From Chitinophagales bacterium (GTDB lineage: Bacteria > Bacteroidota > Bacteroidia > Chitinophagales > Saprospiraceae), in NCBI GenBank assembly GCA_013297745.1, contig JAAFIM010000019.1:1-54306 (forward strand): a DNA stretch of 54,306 bases, given 5' to 3'. Under the pieces are notes generated by a model. The model was not told where the DNA came from, made no database searches, and worked only from the letters and a program-made list of their open reading frames with translations. The position numbers and the translations under genes are program-made. Shown piece by piece: positions 43,302 through 50,875 of this stretch. How positions within the stretch are numbered: position 1 is the stretch's first letter; each line of letters starts with the position of its first letter.

Positions 43302-44450
43302 TTAGGGAGCAGTTATTCTGAATATGAACCCTTGTGATTGGCTCAGATAACCTTGAGAATTGATAATAAAATCTTTGTCACTCAATCGTCCTGATGAGCC
43401 TTTGATTAACCCACGAACGAACTCAGAACAGAATATTTGCGCCGCTTTATTTACTTCATCGTTAGAAAGTGTTCTCTCTTTTTGTGGGGTTACAGTCCAA
43501 GTTAGATTTATTGTAAAAGGTCTATTTATTGAACGCTTTAAAAGAATCATAGCATCAATAATTGGCACCAACTCAGTTTGAGCTTGTGCTTCAATTAATA
43601 CAGGATACTGTTGTTTTTCATTTGGATTTGGTAAGGCAATAACAATAGAAGACAAAGATTTTAAATTTATTAAAATTTGTTTCGCTTTTTGTATCTCTTC
43701 ATCTGAAGGTTTGTGATTCTCCCATTCCAATTCCACTGTATAAGACTCTTTCCCATTCGTTTTTGGAATAAGGTCTTTAAAGTTTCTACCATTACGAGAT
43801 TTTGCACTGTTTGGCAAGTCGCCTTCACCATTTAAAGTTTTGGGTTGTCCACCTACAAGCGCGGAAGTGTAAACGTTTTTATAAACATTTTTCGCACCTT
43901 GAGCAGCCGCAGATTTTTTGGTAATGGTTCTTTTGGCTGTCCATTTTTGGTCTTTTACTTCTTCTTTAAAATCGCTATCCACGATTTCATAGTAAAAAGG
44001 TTCTTGTGGATTGGGATTTGGTTTATCATTTGGATTGGCTATATCCCAAATTAAATCCAAAGTGTAAGAAGTACTGCTATTTTCTTTAAGTTTTGCAGCT
44101 AAAGCAAGTAAATTTTTATCTTTAGCATCTTTGGCAGTAGCTGGTATTTCGCCATCCGCTTGGGCTGGTGAAACTAAAACAGGTTGACCATTTGCACCCA
44201 AAACTTCAGCATAAACGTTTGAATAACCGTTTTTTTGAGTTACATCTGTAACTACCATTGCTGTTATGGTGCGTTTTGCTGTCCATTGCCCAGCCGCATT
44301 TTGTGAAAGTTGGCCATCTTGAATGATAAAATAGTATTTATCAATATTCGCAGCAGTTTTGCCAAAAACTTTGTTTTTTTCTTTGCTAACTGCCTTGTAT
44401 TCGTTGATAATACTTTGGAGTTTAGCTTTTAATTCATCTAATATCGCCAT
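43302..44450 (-). CDS. Unrecognised protein with internal duplication
   Basis: A 382-residue protein with no signal peptide or TM segment. An N-terminal helix (1-30) is followed by two related units of about 95 residues: one has QWTAKRTITAMVV, NVYAEVLGANGQP and SYTLDLIWD; the other KWTAKRTITKKSA, NVYTSALVGGQP and SYTVELEWE. A third, more diverged part (about 250-382) ends with TINLTWTVTPQKE and a helical RTLSNDEVNKAAQIFCSEFVRG. I recognise no family. It lies directly upstream of the frameshifted cytochrome copy (7 bp) and may share its transcript. Confidence 0.7.
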   Translation of the reverse strand: MAILDELKAKLQSIINEYKAVSKEKNKVFGKTAANIDKYYFIIQDGQLSQNAAGQWTAKRTITAMVVTDVTQKNGYSNVYAEVLGANGQPVLVSPAQADGEIPATAKDAKDKNLLALAAKLKENSSTSYTLDLIWDIANPNDKPNPNPQEPFYYEIVDSDFKEEVKDQKWTAKRTITKKSAAAQGAKNVYKNVYTSALVGGQPKTLNGEGDLPNSAKSRNGRNFKDLIPKTNGKESYTVELEWENHKPSDEEIQKAKQILINLKSLSSIVIALPNPNEKQQYPVLIEAQAQTELVPIIDAMILLKRSINRPFTINLTWTVTPQKERTLSNDEVNKAAQIFCSEFVRGLIKGSSGRLSDKDFIINSQGYLSQSQGFIFRITAP

Positions 44451-44527
44451 TTTTTAGAAGGGGGTTAGGAGGTTTTAAAGAAATCATATCTCGTTGCAAA
44501 AATAAGCTAAGTATTTATACCTAATAA

Positions 44528-44885
44528 CTGGAGTTACGCTTCAGCTATTTGTTTGATAAAAGTCAAGTTGAAAAGCTAAATTTTCGCCGTGCGACGCCAA
44601 AACCAGCGTATGTCGCGGAAAGACGACCAACCGAGCGAAGCGAGGGCAGCAGCTTTTTTGCAACGCAAAAAACGTCGGCTTGTAGCGACGGTTTTGCGCT
44701 TTTTGCGGAATGAAATGAAGCAAAATAAGCAAAAACGCCTTTTTGGCGTTGGCTTTTTTGGTACTTTTTTGCCACCAAAAAAGTACAGAAAATAAATTTT
44801 TTAGGCGCAAGCCGTTAAAAAAATTTCTACTCAATTTAACTTATAGCTATTTTGTACTAAAATTAAGCCTCAAGCGTAACTCCAG
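44528..44885 (+). mobile_element. MITE-like element A, copy A3 (358 bp)
   Basis: Terminal inverted repeats CTGGAGTTACGCTT(C) and (C)AAGCGTAACTCCAG; flanking 7-bp direct repeats CTAATAA at 44521-44527 and 44886-44892. The same internal modules as A1 are present, including a GTACTTTTTTG/CAAAAAAGTAC-type hairpin. It lies in the 720-bp gap between the divergent 43302 and 45171 genes, upstream of both, not in a 3' UTR. Confidence 0.85.
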
Positions 44886-45101
44886 CTAATAAATTATTTG
44901 GTTTAAAAAACGTAGATTTTAATGTAAAAAAAAAAAAATGACTATTTTAAGACCTTTTTAATTAGAAAATTGTTTTTAGGAGTATAAAAATTAGCTTTTT
45001 TAGAAATATCAATCAAAGTAATCTAATTTTGCCTTTGCCAGTTTGAGTGTAAATTTATGCTAAAAAATTGTTTATTTCAACCTAAAGTGCGGATTTTTTT
45101 T

Positions 45102-45109
45102 TATCTTTG
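45102..45109 (+). promoter_or_regulatory. -7 box (TATCTTTG) for the COG0523 gene
   Basis: TATCTTTG followed by CGCCC lies 62 bp upstream of the ATG at 45171. The -33 element is not clear. Confidence 0.5.
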
Positions 45110-45170
45110 CGCCCTACTTTTAGCCAGTGGGCTTTTATTACAAACTAATTTATAAATTTTATACCTACCA

Positions 45171-46385
45171 ATGAGCGCCAAAGACAGCCGCATACCCGTA
45201 ACCATCCTAACAGGGTTTTTAGGTGCGGGCAAAACCACCCTTTTGAACGAATTAACCCAACGCAATCCAAGCAAAAAAATCGCTATTATTGAGAACGAAT
45301 TTGGCGAAATTGGCATTGACAACGACCTGCTTATCCGCCCCGCCAACGGGATAGTGGAATTATCCAACGGTTGTATTTGTTGCACTCTCAACGACGAATT
45401 GGTGGAGGCTTTGCAGCGATTATTGGGCAGCGATTACGATTTTGACCATTTATTGGTGGAAACTACAGGCATAGCCGAACCCGACGGGGTAGCTGAAGCG
45501 TTTTTGGCAACTCCAGAAATTCAACAATACTTCCGCGTGGATTCTGTGGTGGCTGTAGCCGATGCGCATTTTGTGGTGGATATTTTGGAAGAGCGCGAAG
45601 AAGCCAAAAAACAGCTCACTTTTGCCGATTTTATCCTTATCAACAAAGCCAGCGAGGTGAGTTTAGCCCATTTGCAAGATATTCAACGCTTATTGAAACA
45701 AATCAACCCTTTGGCGCGGATAGAAACTGCCGATTATTGCAAAACTGAAGCTGATATTTTATCTCTACAGGCTTACAGCGCGGCTAATTTGGAAAAATCT
45801 ATAGTCAAAGAAACCAAAAAACACGAGCATAAGCACGAACATAAACACACGCATAAGCACGAACACGCCCACGAGCATAAGCACGGGGAAAAAGACCACG
45901 TTTGCGACGAACATTGCGAACACGAACATCATAACCACGAACATAAGCACGGGGAAAAAGACCACGTTTGCGATGAACATTGCGACCACGAACATCATCA
46001 TCACGAGCATAAACACGGGGAAGAAGGGCACGTTTGCGACGAACATTGCGACCACGAACATCATCACCACAGCGACATCAATTCAGTCAGTTTCGTATTC
46101 GATGAGCCTTTTGATTTGATAAAATTCAGACATTGGTTGGGGGTGGTTTTATTGATACAAAACCAGCAAATTTATAGGATAAAAGGCATTATCAATTTTG
46201 CTTGGGAAGAGCATAGAATGGTCGTGCAGTCTGTCCAACAACTATTTCAGTTTCAATACGGTAGCCTTTGGGGCGAAACCGAAAAACGCCAGTCGCGGAT
46301 AGTATTTATTGGTAAGAATTTGAAAAAGCCCGTTTTAGAAAAAAGTTTGCAATTATGCCGTTATAATCCCGATGATTTTGAATAA
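45171..46385 (+). CDS. COG0523 (CobW/YjiA/ZNG1-like) GTPase metallochaperone with long His-rich insert
   Basis: A 404-residue protein. G1 GFLGAGKTT (15-23), the CxCC metal motif GCICCTL (67-73), Walker B-like LLVETTG (94-100), and NKAS (158-161) match COG0523 GTPases, which deliver zinc or cobalt. Residues 218-300 form a His-rich metal-binding insert, including three 22-residue units with the pattern EHKHGE..HVCDEHC.HEHHxH. The C-terminal CobW_C domain (305-404) includes FAWEEHRMVVQSV. The insert suggests high-capacity metal binding, probably Zn. Start ATG at 45171; its promoter lies upstream. Confidence 0.92.
   Translation: MSAKDSRIPVTILTGFLGAGKTTLLNELTQRNPSKKIAIIENEFGEIGIDNDLLIRPANGIVELSNGCICCTLNDELVEALQRLLGSDYDFDHLLVETTGIAEPDGVAEAFLATPEIQQYFRVDSVVAVADAHFVVDILEEREEAKKQLTFADFILINKASEVSLAHLQDIQRLLKQINPLARIETADYCKTEADILSLQAYSAANLEKSIVKETKKHEHKHEHKHTHKHEHAHEHKHGEKDHVCDEHCEHEHHNHEHKHGEKDHVCDEHCDHEHHHHEHKHGEEGHVCDEHCDHEHHHHSDINSVSFVFDEPFDLIKFRHWLGVVLLIQNQQIYRIKGIINFAWEEHRMVVQSVQQLFQFQYGSLWGETEKRQSRIVFIGKNLKKPVLEKSLQLCRYNPDDFE
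45873..46070 (+). repeat. Three 66-bp tandem repeats inside the COG0523 gene
   Basis: Three in-frame units of 66 bp (22 codons), encoding 235-256, 257-278 and 279-300. They differ at only a few positions (KDH/KDH/EGH; CEHEHHNH, CDHEHHHH), so they arose by recent duplication and may vary in number between strains. Confidence 0.85.
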
Positions 46386-46418
46386 TAATCAAGGGAAAAT
46401 TCTAAATTTCTTTAATCT

Positions 46419-46949
46419 ATGTTATCAGCACGCGGGCGTTTTTTGCTCATTTTATTATTGATTGTGGGCGGGATTGTTTACCTTTCTTTTATAGGCGGTT
46501 GGACAATTCCGCTGTTGATGTGGTCGGTGGGGTTATTGTTGTGGTTTTCGCACTTCAGACACGGTTCTATTCTAGGGGTTTTGTTCGCACTACAGCGGGG
46601 AGATATACCCAAAGCCGAATCTTTATTAGCACAAACCCGTAACCCACAGTTTTTATCCCCGCGCTATCGCGGCTATTATTATTTTGCCAAAGGTTTGATT
46701 TGTTTTTATAACAAAGATTTGGATGAGGGCAGCAAATTTTTGAAACAATCCATTACTGAAGGTTTGAGTGGGAAACAAGAGTTGGGGATTGTATACTTCA
46801 ATTTAGCCCACACCGCTTTTTACCAACAAAACAAGCCCGAAGCGCGCGAGTATCTGCGCCAAGCCAAAGCGCAAGAAGTTAGCGATTTGCACCTCAAGCA
46901 GCGGCTAGAAGAGTTGGAATTGGCTTTGCAAGATGCTAATTTGAACTAA
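46419..46949 (+). CDS. Small membrane protein with TPR-like tail
   Basis: A 176-residue protein with two TM segments near the N terminus (about 8-26 and 28-45) and a C-terminal TPR-like region (YYYFAKGLICFYNKDLDEGSKFLKQSITEGLSGKQELGIVYFNLAHTAFYQQNKPEAREYLRQAK). The next gene begins 4 bp after the stop, so they are co-transcribed. No specific function is recognised. Confidence 0.75.
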   Translation: MLSARGRFLLILLLIVGGIVYLSFIGGWTIPLLMWSVGLLLWFSHFRHGSILGVLFALQRGDIPKAESLLAQTRNPQFLSPRYRGYYYFAKGLICFYNKDLDEGSKFLKQSITEGLSGKQELGIVYFNLAHTAFYQQNKPEAREYLRQAKAQEVSDLHLKQRLEELELALQDANLN

Positions 46950-46953
46950 AACT

Positions 46954-47886
46954 ATGCCCAAATTTTGTTTATACTGTGGCACTTCTTTATTAGATAATGC
47001 CCGATTTTGTCATAACTGTGGGGAAGTATGCAGCCCGCAGTTGCAAAAATGCCCCGTTTGTGCCTCCGAAAATCCAGCCCACGCCCGATTTTGCGCCCAA
47101 TGCGGGAATAAAATGCAAGCCAGCAAAACTCAAATTATTCACAACCGCTATCATTTGGATTTGAACGACTTAGCCACTTTGCCTATGCAGTTTAAAACCG
47201 CCTTTTTAAATTTTTTCAAAATGGCTTTGCTGCAAGATGGTTTTAGTGCTTACGCCGACCAAACGCTGTTGTTGTTTGAACAATCGGGGTTTAGACAGCA
47301 GTATTTTGAGGAAAAATCTATAGAATGGGCTGCCGAAGCTGAAGAATGGATTAATTCGCTGGGCAAAAACGCGCTTTGGAGGATAGAAACGGCTTTATCT
47401 TTGCATTTTTCGGCTGCTTATTTGCAATTTTGTGCTGAATTTGCTGCGCCCAATCTGCCCCTTTCGCTACCGCCTGAAGTGGTAAAATACGAACACGCGT
47501 TGGTCAATAACATCAACTTGGCGCACTTGGTAGCCGATTATTTTCGCGGCTTGGAGGATAATTTTTACCTGCACGTGGTGGATATTCCCCTACAAAGGCT
47601 AAAACAAGCCCAAAATAGTTTTTTCAAACCTTTGATTAGCGGCGAAACGCCCATTTTTTACCTAGAACAGTCGCCAAATCACGGGATTTTGTTGTCGGAA
47701 TATGCCATTTATTGGAAAATTCCCTTCCATCGCCCCGCTTCAGTTGCGTATAAATCCATACAAACGGTTCAAAATTTCCATAATTACCTACATTTGAACG
47801 ATATTTATATCAATATCAACCCCGCGTTTAATTTTAGGCTGTTCAAATTATTACAAAAACTACAGCAGGTGTTCCAGAGCGAATAA
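46954..47886 (+). CDS. Double zinc-ribbon protein with unknown C-terminal domain
   Basis: A 310-residue protein. The first 53 residues contain two zinc ribbons: CLYCG...CHNCG and CPVCA...CAQCG. The remaining 250 residues are helical with an aromatic-rich tail (YLHVVDIPLQRLKQAQNSFFKPL, FNFRLFKLLQKLQQVFQ) and no recognised family. The gene immediately follows the small membrane protein gene. Double zinc ribbons often tether regulatory or binding domains; the role is unknown here. Confidence 0.75.
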   Translation: MPKFCLYCGTSLLDNARFCHNCGEVCSPQLQKCPVCASENPAHARFCAQCGNKMQASKTQIIHNRYHLDLNDLATLPMQFKTAFLNFFKMALLQDGFSAYADQTLLLFEQSGFRQQYFEEKSIEWAAEAEEWINSLGKNALWRIETALSLHFSAAYLQFCAEFAAPNLPLSLPPEVVKYEHALVNNINLAHLVADYFRGLEDNFYLHVVDIPLQRLKQAQNSFFKPLISGETPIFYLEQSPNHGILLSEYAIYWKIPFHRPASVAYKSIQTVQNFHNYLHLNDIYININPAFNFRLFKLLQKLQQVFQSE

Positions 47887-47934
47887 GTTATTTTTTTCAT
47901 CATTTTTCACTTTTCAATCCTAAAAATTATTTTT

Positions 47935-48960
47935 ATGCAAAAAGTATTGTTATACTTTGCACTTATCACTCAAATATCAGCATTTGCGCAAGGCAAAAAC
48001 TGGGAATGGGCTATAAAGCCAAAATTTGAGAGTAGCCACTTTGGTTTGGGTTATTATTTTTCTGAAGATTTGGCCTCGATAAAACAAAAAGAAAAATATG
48101 GCTACATTGATAAAAAAGGAAAATGGGTTATTAAGCCTCAATTTGAATATGCTGATGATTTTTCTGAAGGACTGGCTGCTGTTCTAAAAAATGATAAAGA
48201 AGGCTTTATTGACAAAACAGGGAAATGGGTTATTGAGCCTAAATTTGAATCAGTTGGAGCATTTTACAAAGGTATAGCCCAAGCTAAAAAAAATTGTAAA
48301 TGGGGATTTATAGATAAAACAGGTAAGTGGGTTATTGAACCTCAATTTGATATTATTAATAGTTTTTCTGACGGCTTAGCCTGCGTAGAACAAAATAGCA
48401 AGTGGGGCTTTATTGATACTACAGGAATATATCACATTAAACCTCAATTTGATGATGCTACTAATTTTTATGACGGCTTAGCCGCTGCAAAACAAAATGA
48501 CAAATGGGGGTTTATAGATAAAACAGGGAATTGGGTTGTTGAGCCTCAATTTGATATTATTAATAGTTTTTCTGATGGCTTAGCAAAAGTTAGGCTAAAT
48601 AATAAATGGGGTTTTGTAGATAAAACGGGAAAATGCATTATTGAGCCTCAATTTAAGGGCGCTTTCGATTTTTCTGACGGCTTAGCTCGCGTTACTCAAA
48701 ATGGCAAATGGGGGTTTATAGACCGAAATGGCAAATGGATTATTCAACCCACATTTGCAGGCAATGAAGTGGCTTTTACCTTCTCTGAAGGTATGGCTAC
48801 CGCTAAACAAAATGGTAAATGGGGGTTTATAGATAAAACAGGGGTTTGGATTATCCAACCAGAATTTGAAAATTCCCAGTTTCCATATAGTTTTTCCAAT
48901 GGATTAGTCGCTATCAAAAAGAATAATAAATGGGGTTTCATTCGTTACGTGAAGAAATAG
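47935..48960 (+). CDS. Secreted WG-repeat protein
   Basis: A 341-residue protein with a signal peptide (MQKVLLYFALITQISAFAQ). The mature part is about nine WG repeats of roughly 34 residues with the pattern KWGFIDKTGKWVIEPQFD...FSDGLAxVxQN. These beta-rich repeats are common in Bacteroidota and are thought to be protein-interaction or structural modules. Repeats are close to identical in parts, so the gene may be length-variable. It is followed by the convergent HNH gene with 7 bp between them. Confidence 0.92.
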   Translation: MQKVLLYFALITQISAFAQGKNWEWAIKPKFESSHFGLGYYFSEDLASIKQKEKYGYIDKKGKWVIKPQFEYADDFSEGLAAVLKNDKEGFIDKTGKWVIEPKFESVGAFYKGIAQAKKNCKWGFIDKTGKWVIEPQFDIINSFSDGLACVEQNSKWGFIDTTGIYHIKPQFDDATNFYDGLAAAKQNDKWGFIDKTGNWVVEPQFDIINSFSDGLAKVRLNNKWGFVDKTGKCIIEPQFKGAFDFSDGLARVTQNGKWGFIDRNGKWIIQPTFAGNEVAFTFSEGMATAKQNGKWGFIDKTGVWIIQPEFENSQFPYSFSNGLVAIKKNNKWGFIRYVKK

Positions 48961-48967
48961 CTATTTT

Positions 48968-49282
48968 TTACTTCTTTCTTGGCGGTTTCCAAGGGAAAGT
49001 ATCGCTTTTTTCAGCATTATTTTGCCATTGCAAAGGCTGCAAATTTTTCAACTCATCACTGCCCCCTTTAGAAAAAGGCTTAATATGGTCAATTTCCCAA
49101 CCATATTTGGACGCTCTTCTCCCATAATGAGAAAATTTCATCCAATCGCCGCACACATCCTTGCGCCAACGGTCAGTTCTAAAAATAAAATCTGTCCAAT
49201 TGAAAGCTTTTTTGCCCTTTTTCCAAACTTTTAGCGTGTCTTCCTCGTCAAAATCTTTTCTTTGTTTTACCAATTTAGTCAT
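48968..49282 (-). CDS. HNH endonuclease-like protein
   Basis: A 104-residue protein. The C-terminal half has an HNH pattern: KYGWEIDHIKPFSKGGSDELKNLQPLQWQNNAEK, with H in the DH pair, a central N in KNLQPL and the distal N in QNNAEK. The usual flanking CxxC zinc pair is absent (one Cys in KDVCGDW). It is a single-domain protein without helicase or intron context; it may be a stand-alone nuclease. A stop-to-stop gap of 7 bp separates it from the convergent WG-repeat gene. Confidence 0.85.
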   Translation of the reverse strand: MTKLVKQRKDFDEEDTLKVWKKGKKAFNWTDFIFRTDRWRKDVCGDWMKFSHYGRRASKYGWEIDHIKPFSKGGSDELKNLQPLQWQNNAEKSDTFPWKPPRKK

Positions 49283-49311
49283 AAGCCAATTTTTTATCGT
49301 TTGATGATTAA

Positions 49312-49351
49312 CAAAAAAACCAATCTAAACAATCTTGTTTAGGTTGGTTTT
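49312..49351. terminator. Bidirectional intrinsic terminator
   Basis: AAAAAACCAATCTAAAC and GTTTAGGTTGGTTTTTT around AATCTT. It ends the RNA ligase unit on the minus strand; the HNH gene start lies beyond it. Confidence 0.8.
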
Positions 49352-49377
49352 TTCTCATTTCGGGGCAAAGATAAGGT

Positions 49378-50367
49378 TTATTTCTCGCTATCGTAATGTT
49401 TGTTGATAATTTTGAACGAAAAATTGGCGTGTTTGACCACCACCCCCTCAAATTTTTGATTATTCAACTGTTTTAAATCCACAGAGTATTTTTTCAACAA
49501 GACTTCGGTCAAAGGCACATCTTTTTCCACCAAAGGCACAGTTTCCACCCCGATTTGGGGGCAAAGTTGGGCGAAATAAAGCGGGCTGCCTTTGCGCTCG
49601 TAGCGTCGTTCGGATAGGTTATAGACGTTGAAACAGGCAAAACCTTTGGGCAGGAAAGAGTAGGGATTATGCGCACCGCGTTGGATGCCAATCCCATAAT
49701 TTTCGCCCCGTAAAGCCAAACTCACCTTATTCACTTTGCAAAACTCAATTAATTTATCTTTTATCAACAAAGCTTGCGCGGTGTAATTATTTTCACTCTC
49801 TAATTTATACTCATAATTGCGACCACAAACCCCAAACCTATCCTCTTCGAGATGATAATAAATGGTACAACTTTGCCCATCTATCTTGAGGGAAATATCC
49901 ACTAAGTCGCCAAAAGGCAATTTTTCCAAATTTTCGAACCGCTCTTCGTCCGTTTTGGGCATACTGAAGGGCAATTCACCCAACATTTCCAAATACTGCT
50001 TCTCCATATCGGCTGGCGGGGCGAAAACGTACTTGCTTACGTGCAACAGTTCGCTTAACTCTGTGCCTATAGTTGGCAATTCGCCGATGAGCGGCTGCAC
50101 AGAAGCCAAAGGAACGATAATCCCTTCAGACCATTCGCTGCGCAAGCGGATAGCTTTAACCCTTTTGGGGCTGTATTTTTTAAACTCGGCTGCCCATTCG
50201 TCATCGGGCAAAACCGTATCAGGTTGCACAAATACAACCAAATCACCATTTTTGTACGCACCTTTTGGCACAACACATTGATAACCCAACACCTTACACA
50301 GTTCTAATTTATCAGCGTTGGGATGGGGATAAACGGAAACAATCTGTTCGAGAGTAGCTAATTTCAT
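49378..50367 (-). CDS. RNA ligase, DraRnl (Rnl5)-like
   Basis: A 329-residue protein. The N-terminal OB-fold-like region (about 1-110; MKLATLEQIVSVYPHPNADKLELCKVLGYQCVVPKGAYKNGD) resembles the DraRnl N-domain. The adenylyltransferase motifs follow: motif I LKIDG (K161 as the AMP-accepting Lys), Ia GRNYEY (182-187), III SLALRGE (216-222) and IIIa FACFNVYN (243-250), IV FEGVVVK (306-312) and V FKIINKHY (318-325). This family seals nicks with a 3'-OH RNA end. The biological substrate is not known. Start ATG at 50367. Confidence 0.9.
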   Translation of the reverse strand: MKLATLEQIVSVYPHPNADKLELCKVLGYQCVVPKGAYKNGDLVVFVQPDTVLPDDEWAAEFKKYSPKRVKAIRLRSEWSEGIIVPLASVQPLIGELPTIGTELSELLHVSKYVFAPPADMEKQYLEMLGELPFSMPKTDEERFENLEKLPFGDLVDISLKIDGQSCTIYYHLEEDRFGVCGRNYEYKLESENNYTAQALLIKDKLIEFCKVNKVSLALRGENYGIGIQRGAHNPYSFLPKGFACFNVYNLSERRYERKGSPLYFAQLCPQIGVETVPLVEKDVPLTEVLLKKYSVDLKQLNNQKFEGVVVKHANFSFKIINKHYDSEK

Positions 50368-50464
50368 CTAAAATTTGCTGTTTTGGTAAAAAAATTTTGG
50401 TTTTAATCTAAAAACGGCATAAGGGCAGAATTTAGCAAAAAGTTCCCAATATGATTTTTTTAAT

Positions 50465-50496
50465 AAAAAAAGCTAACCTTTTTCAAGATTAGCTAT
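50465..50496 (-). terminator. Minus-strand intrinsic terminator for the sigma/barrel operon
   Basis: On the minus strand AGCTAATCTT and AAAGGTTAGCT pair around GAA, followed by a T-run. It is cut off from the operon's stop at 50876 by element A4. Confidence 0.8.
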
Positions 50497-50500
50497 ATTA

Positions 50501-50858
50501 CTGGAGTTACGCTTATGTTATTTGGTTTTTAAAAGTTGAGTACAAAAGCTAAATTTTCGTCGTGCGACGCCAAAACCAGCGTATGTCGCGAAAAGACGAC
50601 CAACCGAGCGCAGCGAGGGCAGTAGCTTTTTTGCAACGCAAAAAACGTCGGCTTGTAGCGACGGTTTTGCACTTTTTGCGCAATGAAATGAAGCAAAATA
50701 AGCAAAAACGCCTTTTTGGCGTTGGCTTTTTTGGTACTTTTTTGCCATCAAAAAAGTACGAAAGATAAATTTTTTAGGCGTAAGCCGTTAAAAAAATTTC
50801 TATTCAATTTAACTTTCAACTATTTTGTACTAAAATTTCACCTTAAGCGTAACTCCAG
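50501..50858 (+). mobile_element. MITE-like element A, copy A4 (358 bp)
   Basis: TIRs CTGGAGTTACGCTTA and TAAGCGTAACTCCAG; flanking 7-bp direct repeats TATATTA at 50494-50500 and 50859-50865. All internal modules of A1 and A3 are present. It sits between the stop of the barrel protein gene (50876) and the terminator at 50465-50496. Confidence 0.85.
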
Positions 50859-50875
50859 TATATTATAAATTAAAA

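Larger units (their letters stand above)
44451..45170. other. Divergent intergenic region with element A3
   Basis: A 720-bp gap. Apart from A3 (44528-44885) and a -7 box (TATCTTTG, 45102-45109) for the metallochaperone gene, I see AT-rich sequence with no gene. A zinc-regulated operator could lie here but no palindrome was convincing. Confidence 0.5.

Noticed and set aside
49366-49373. Minus-strand TATCTTTG as a promoter of the HNH gene
   Set aside because: A strong terminator (49312-49351) lies between it and the HNH start, so it would be attenuated; kept only as a possible box.
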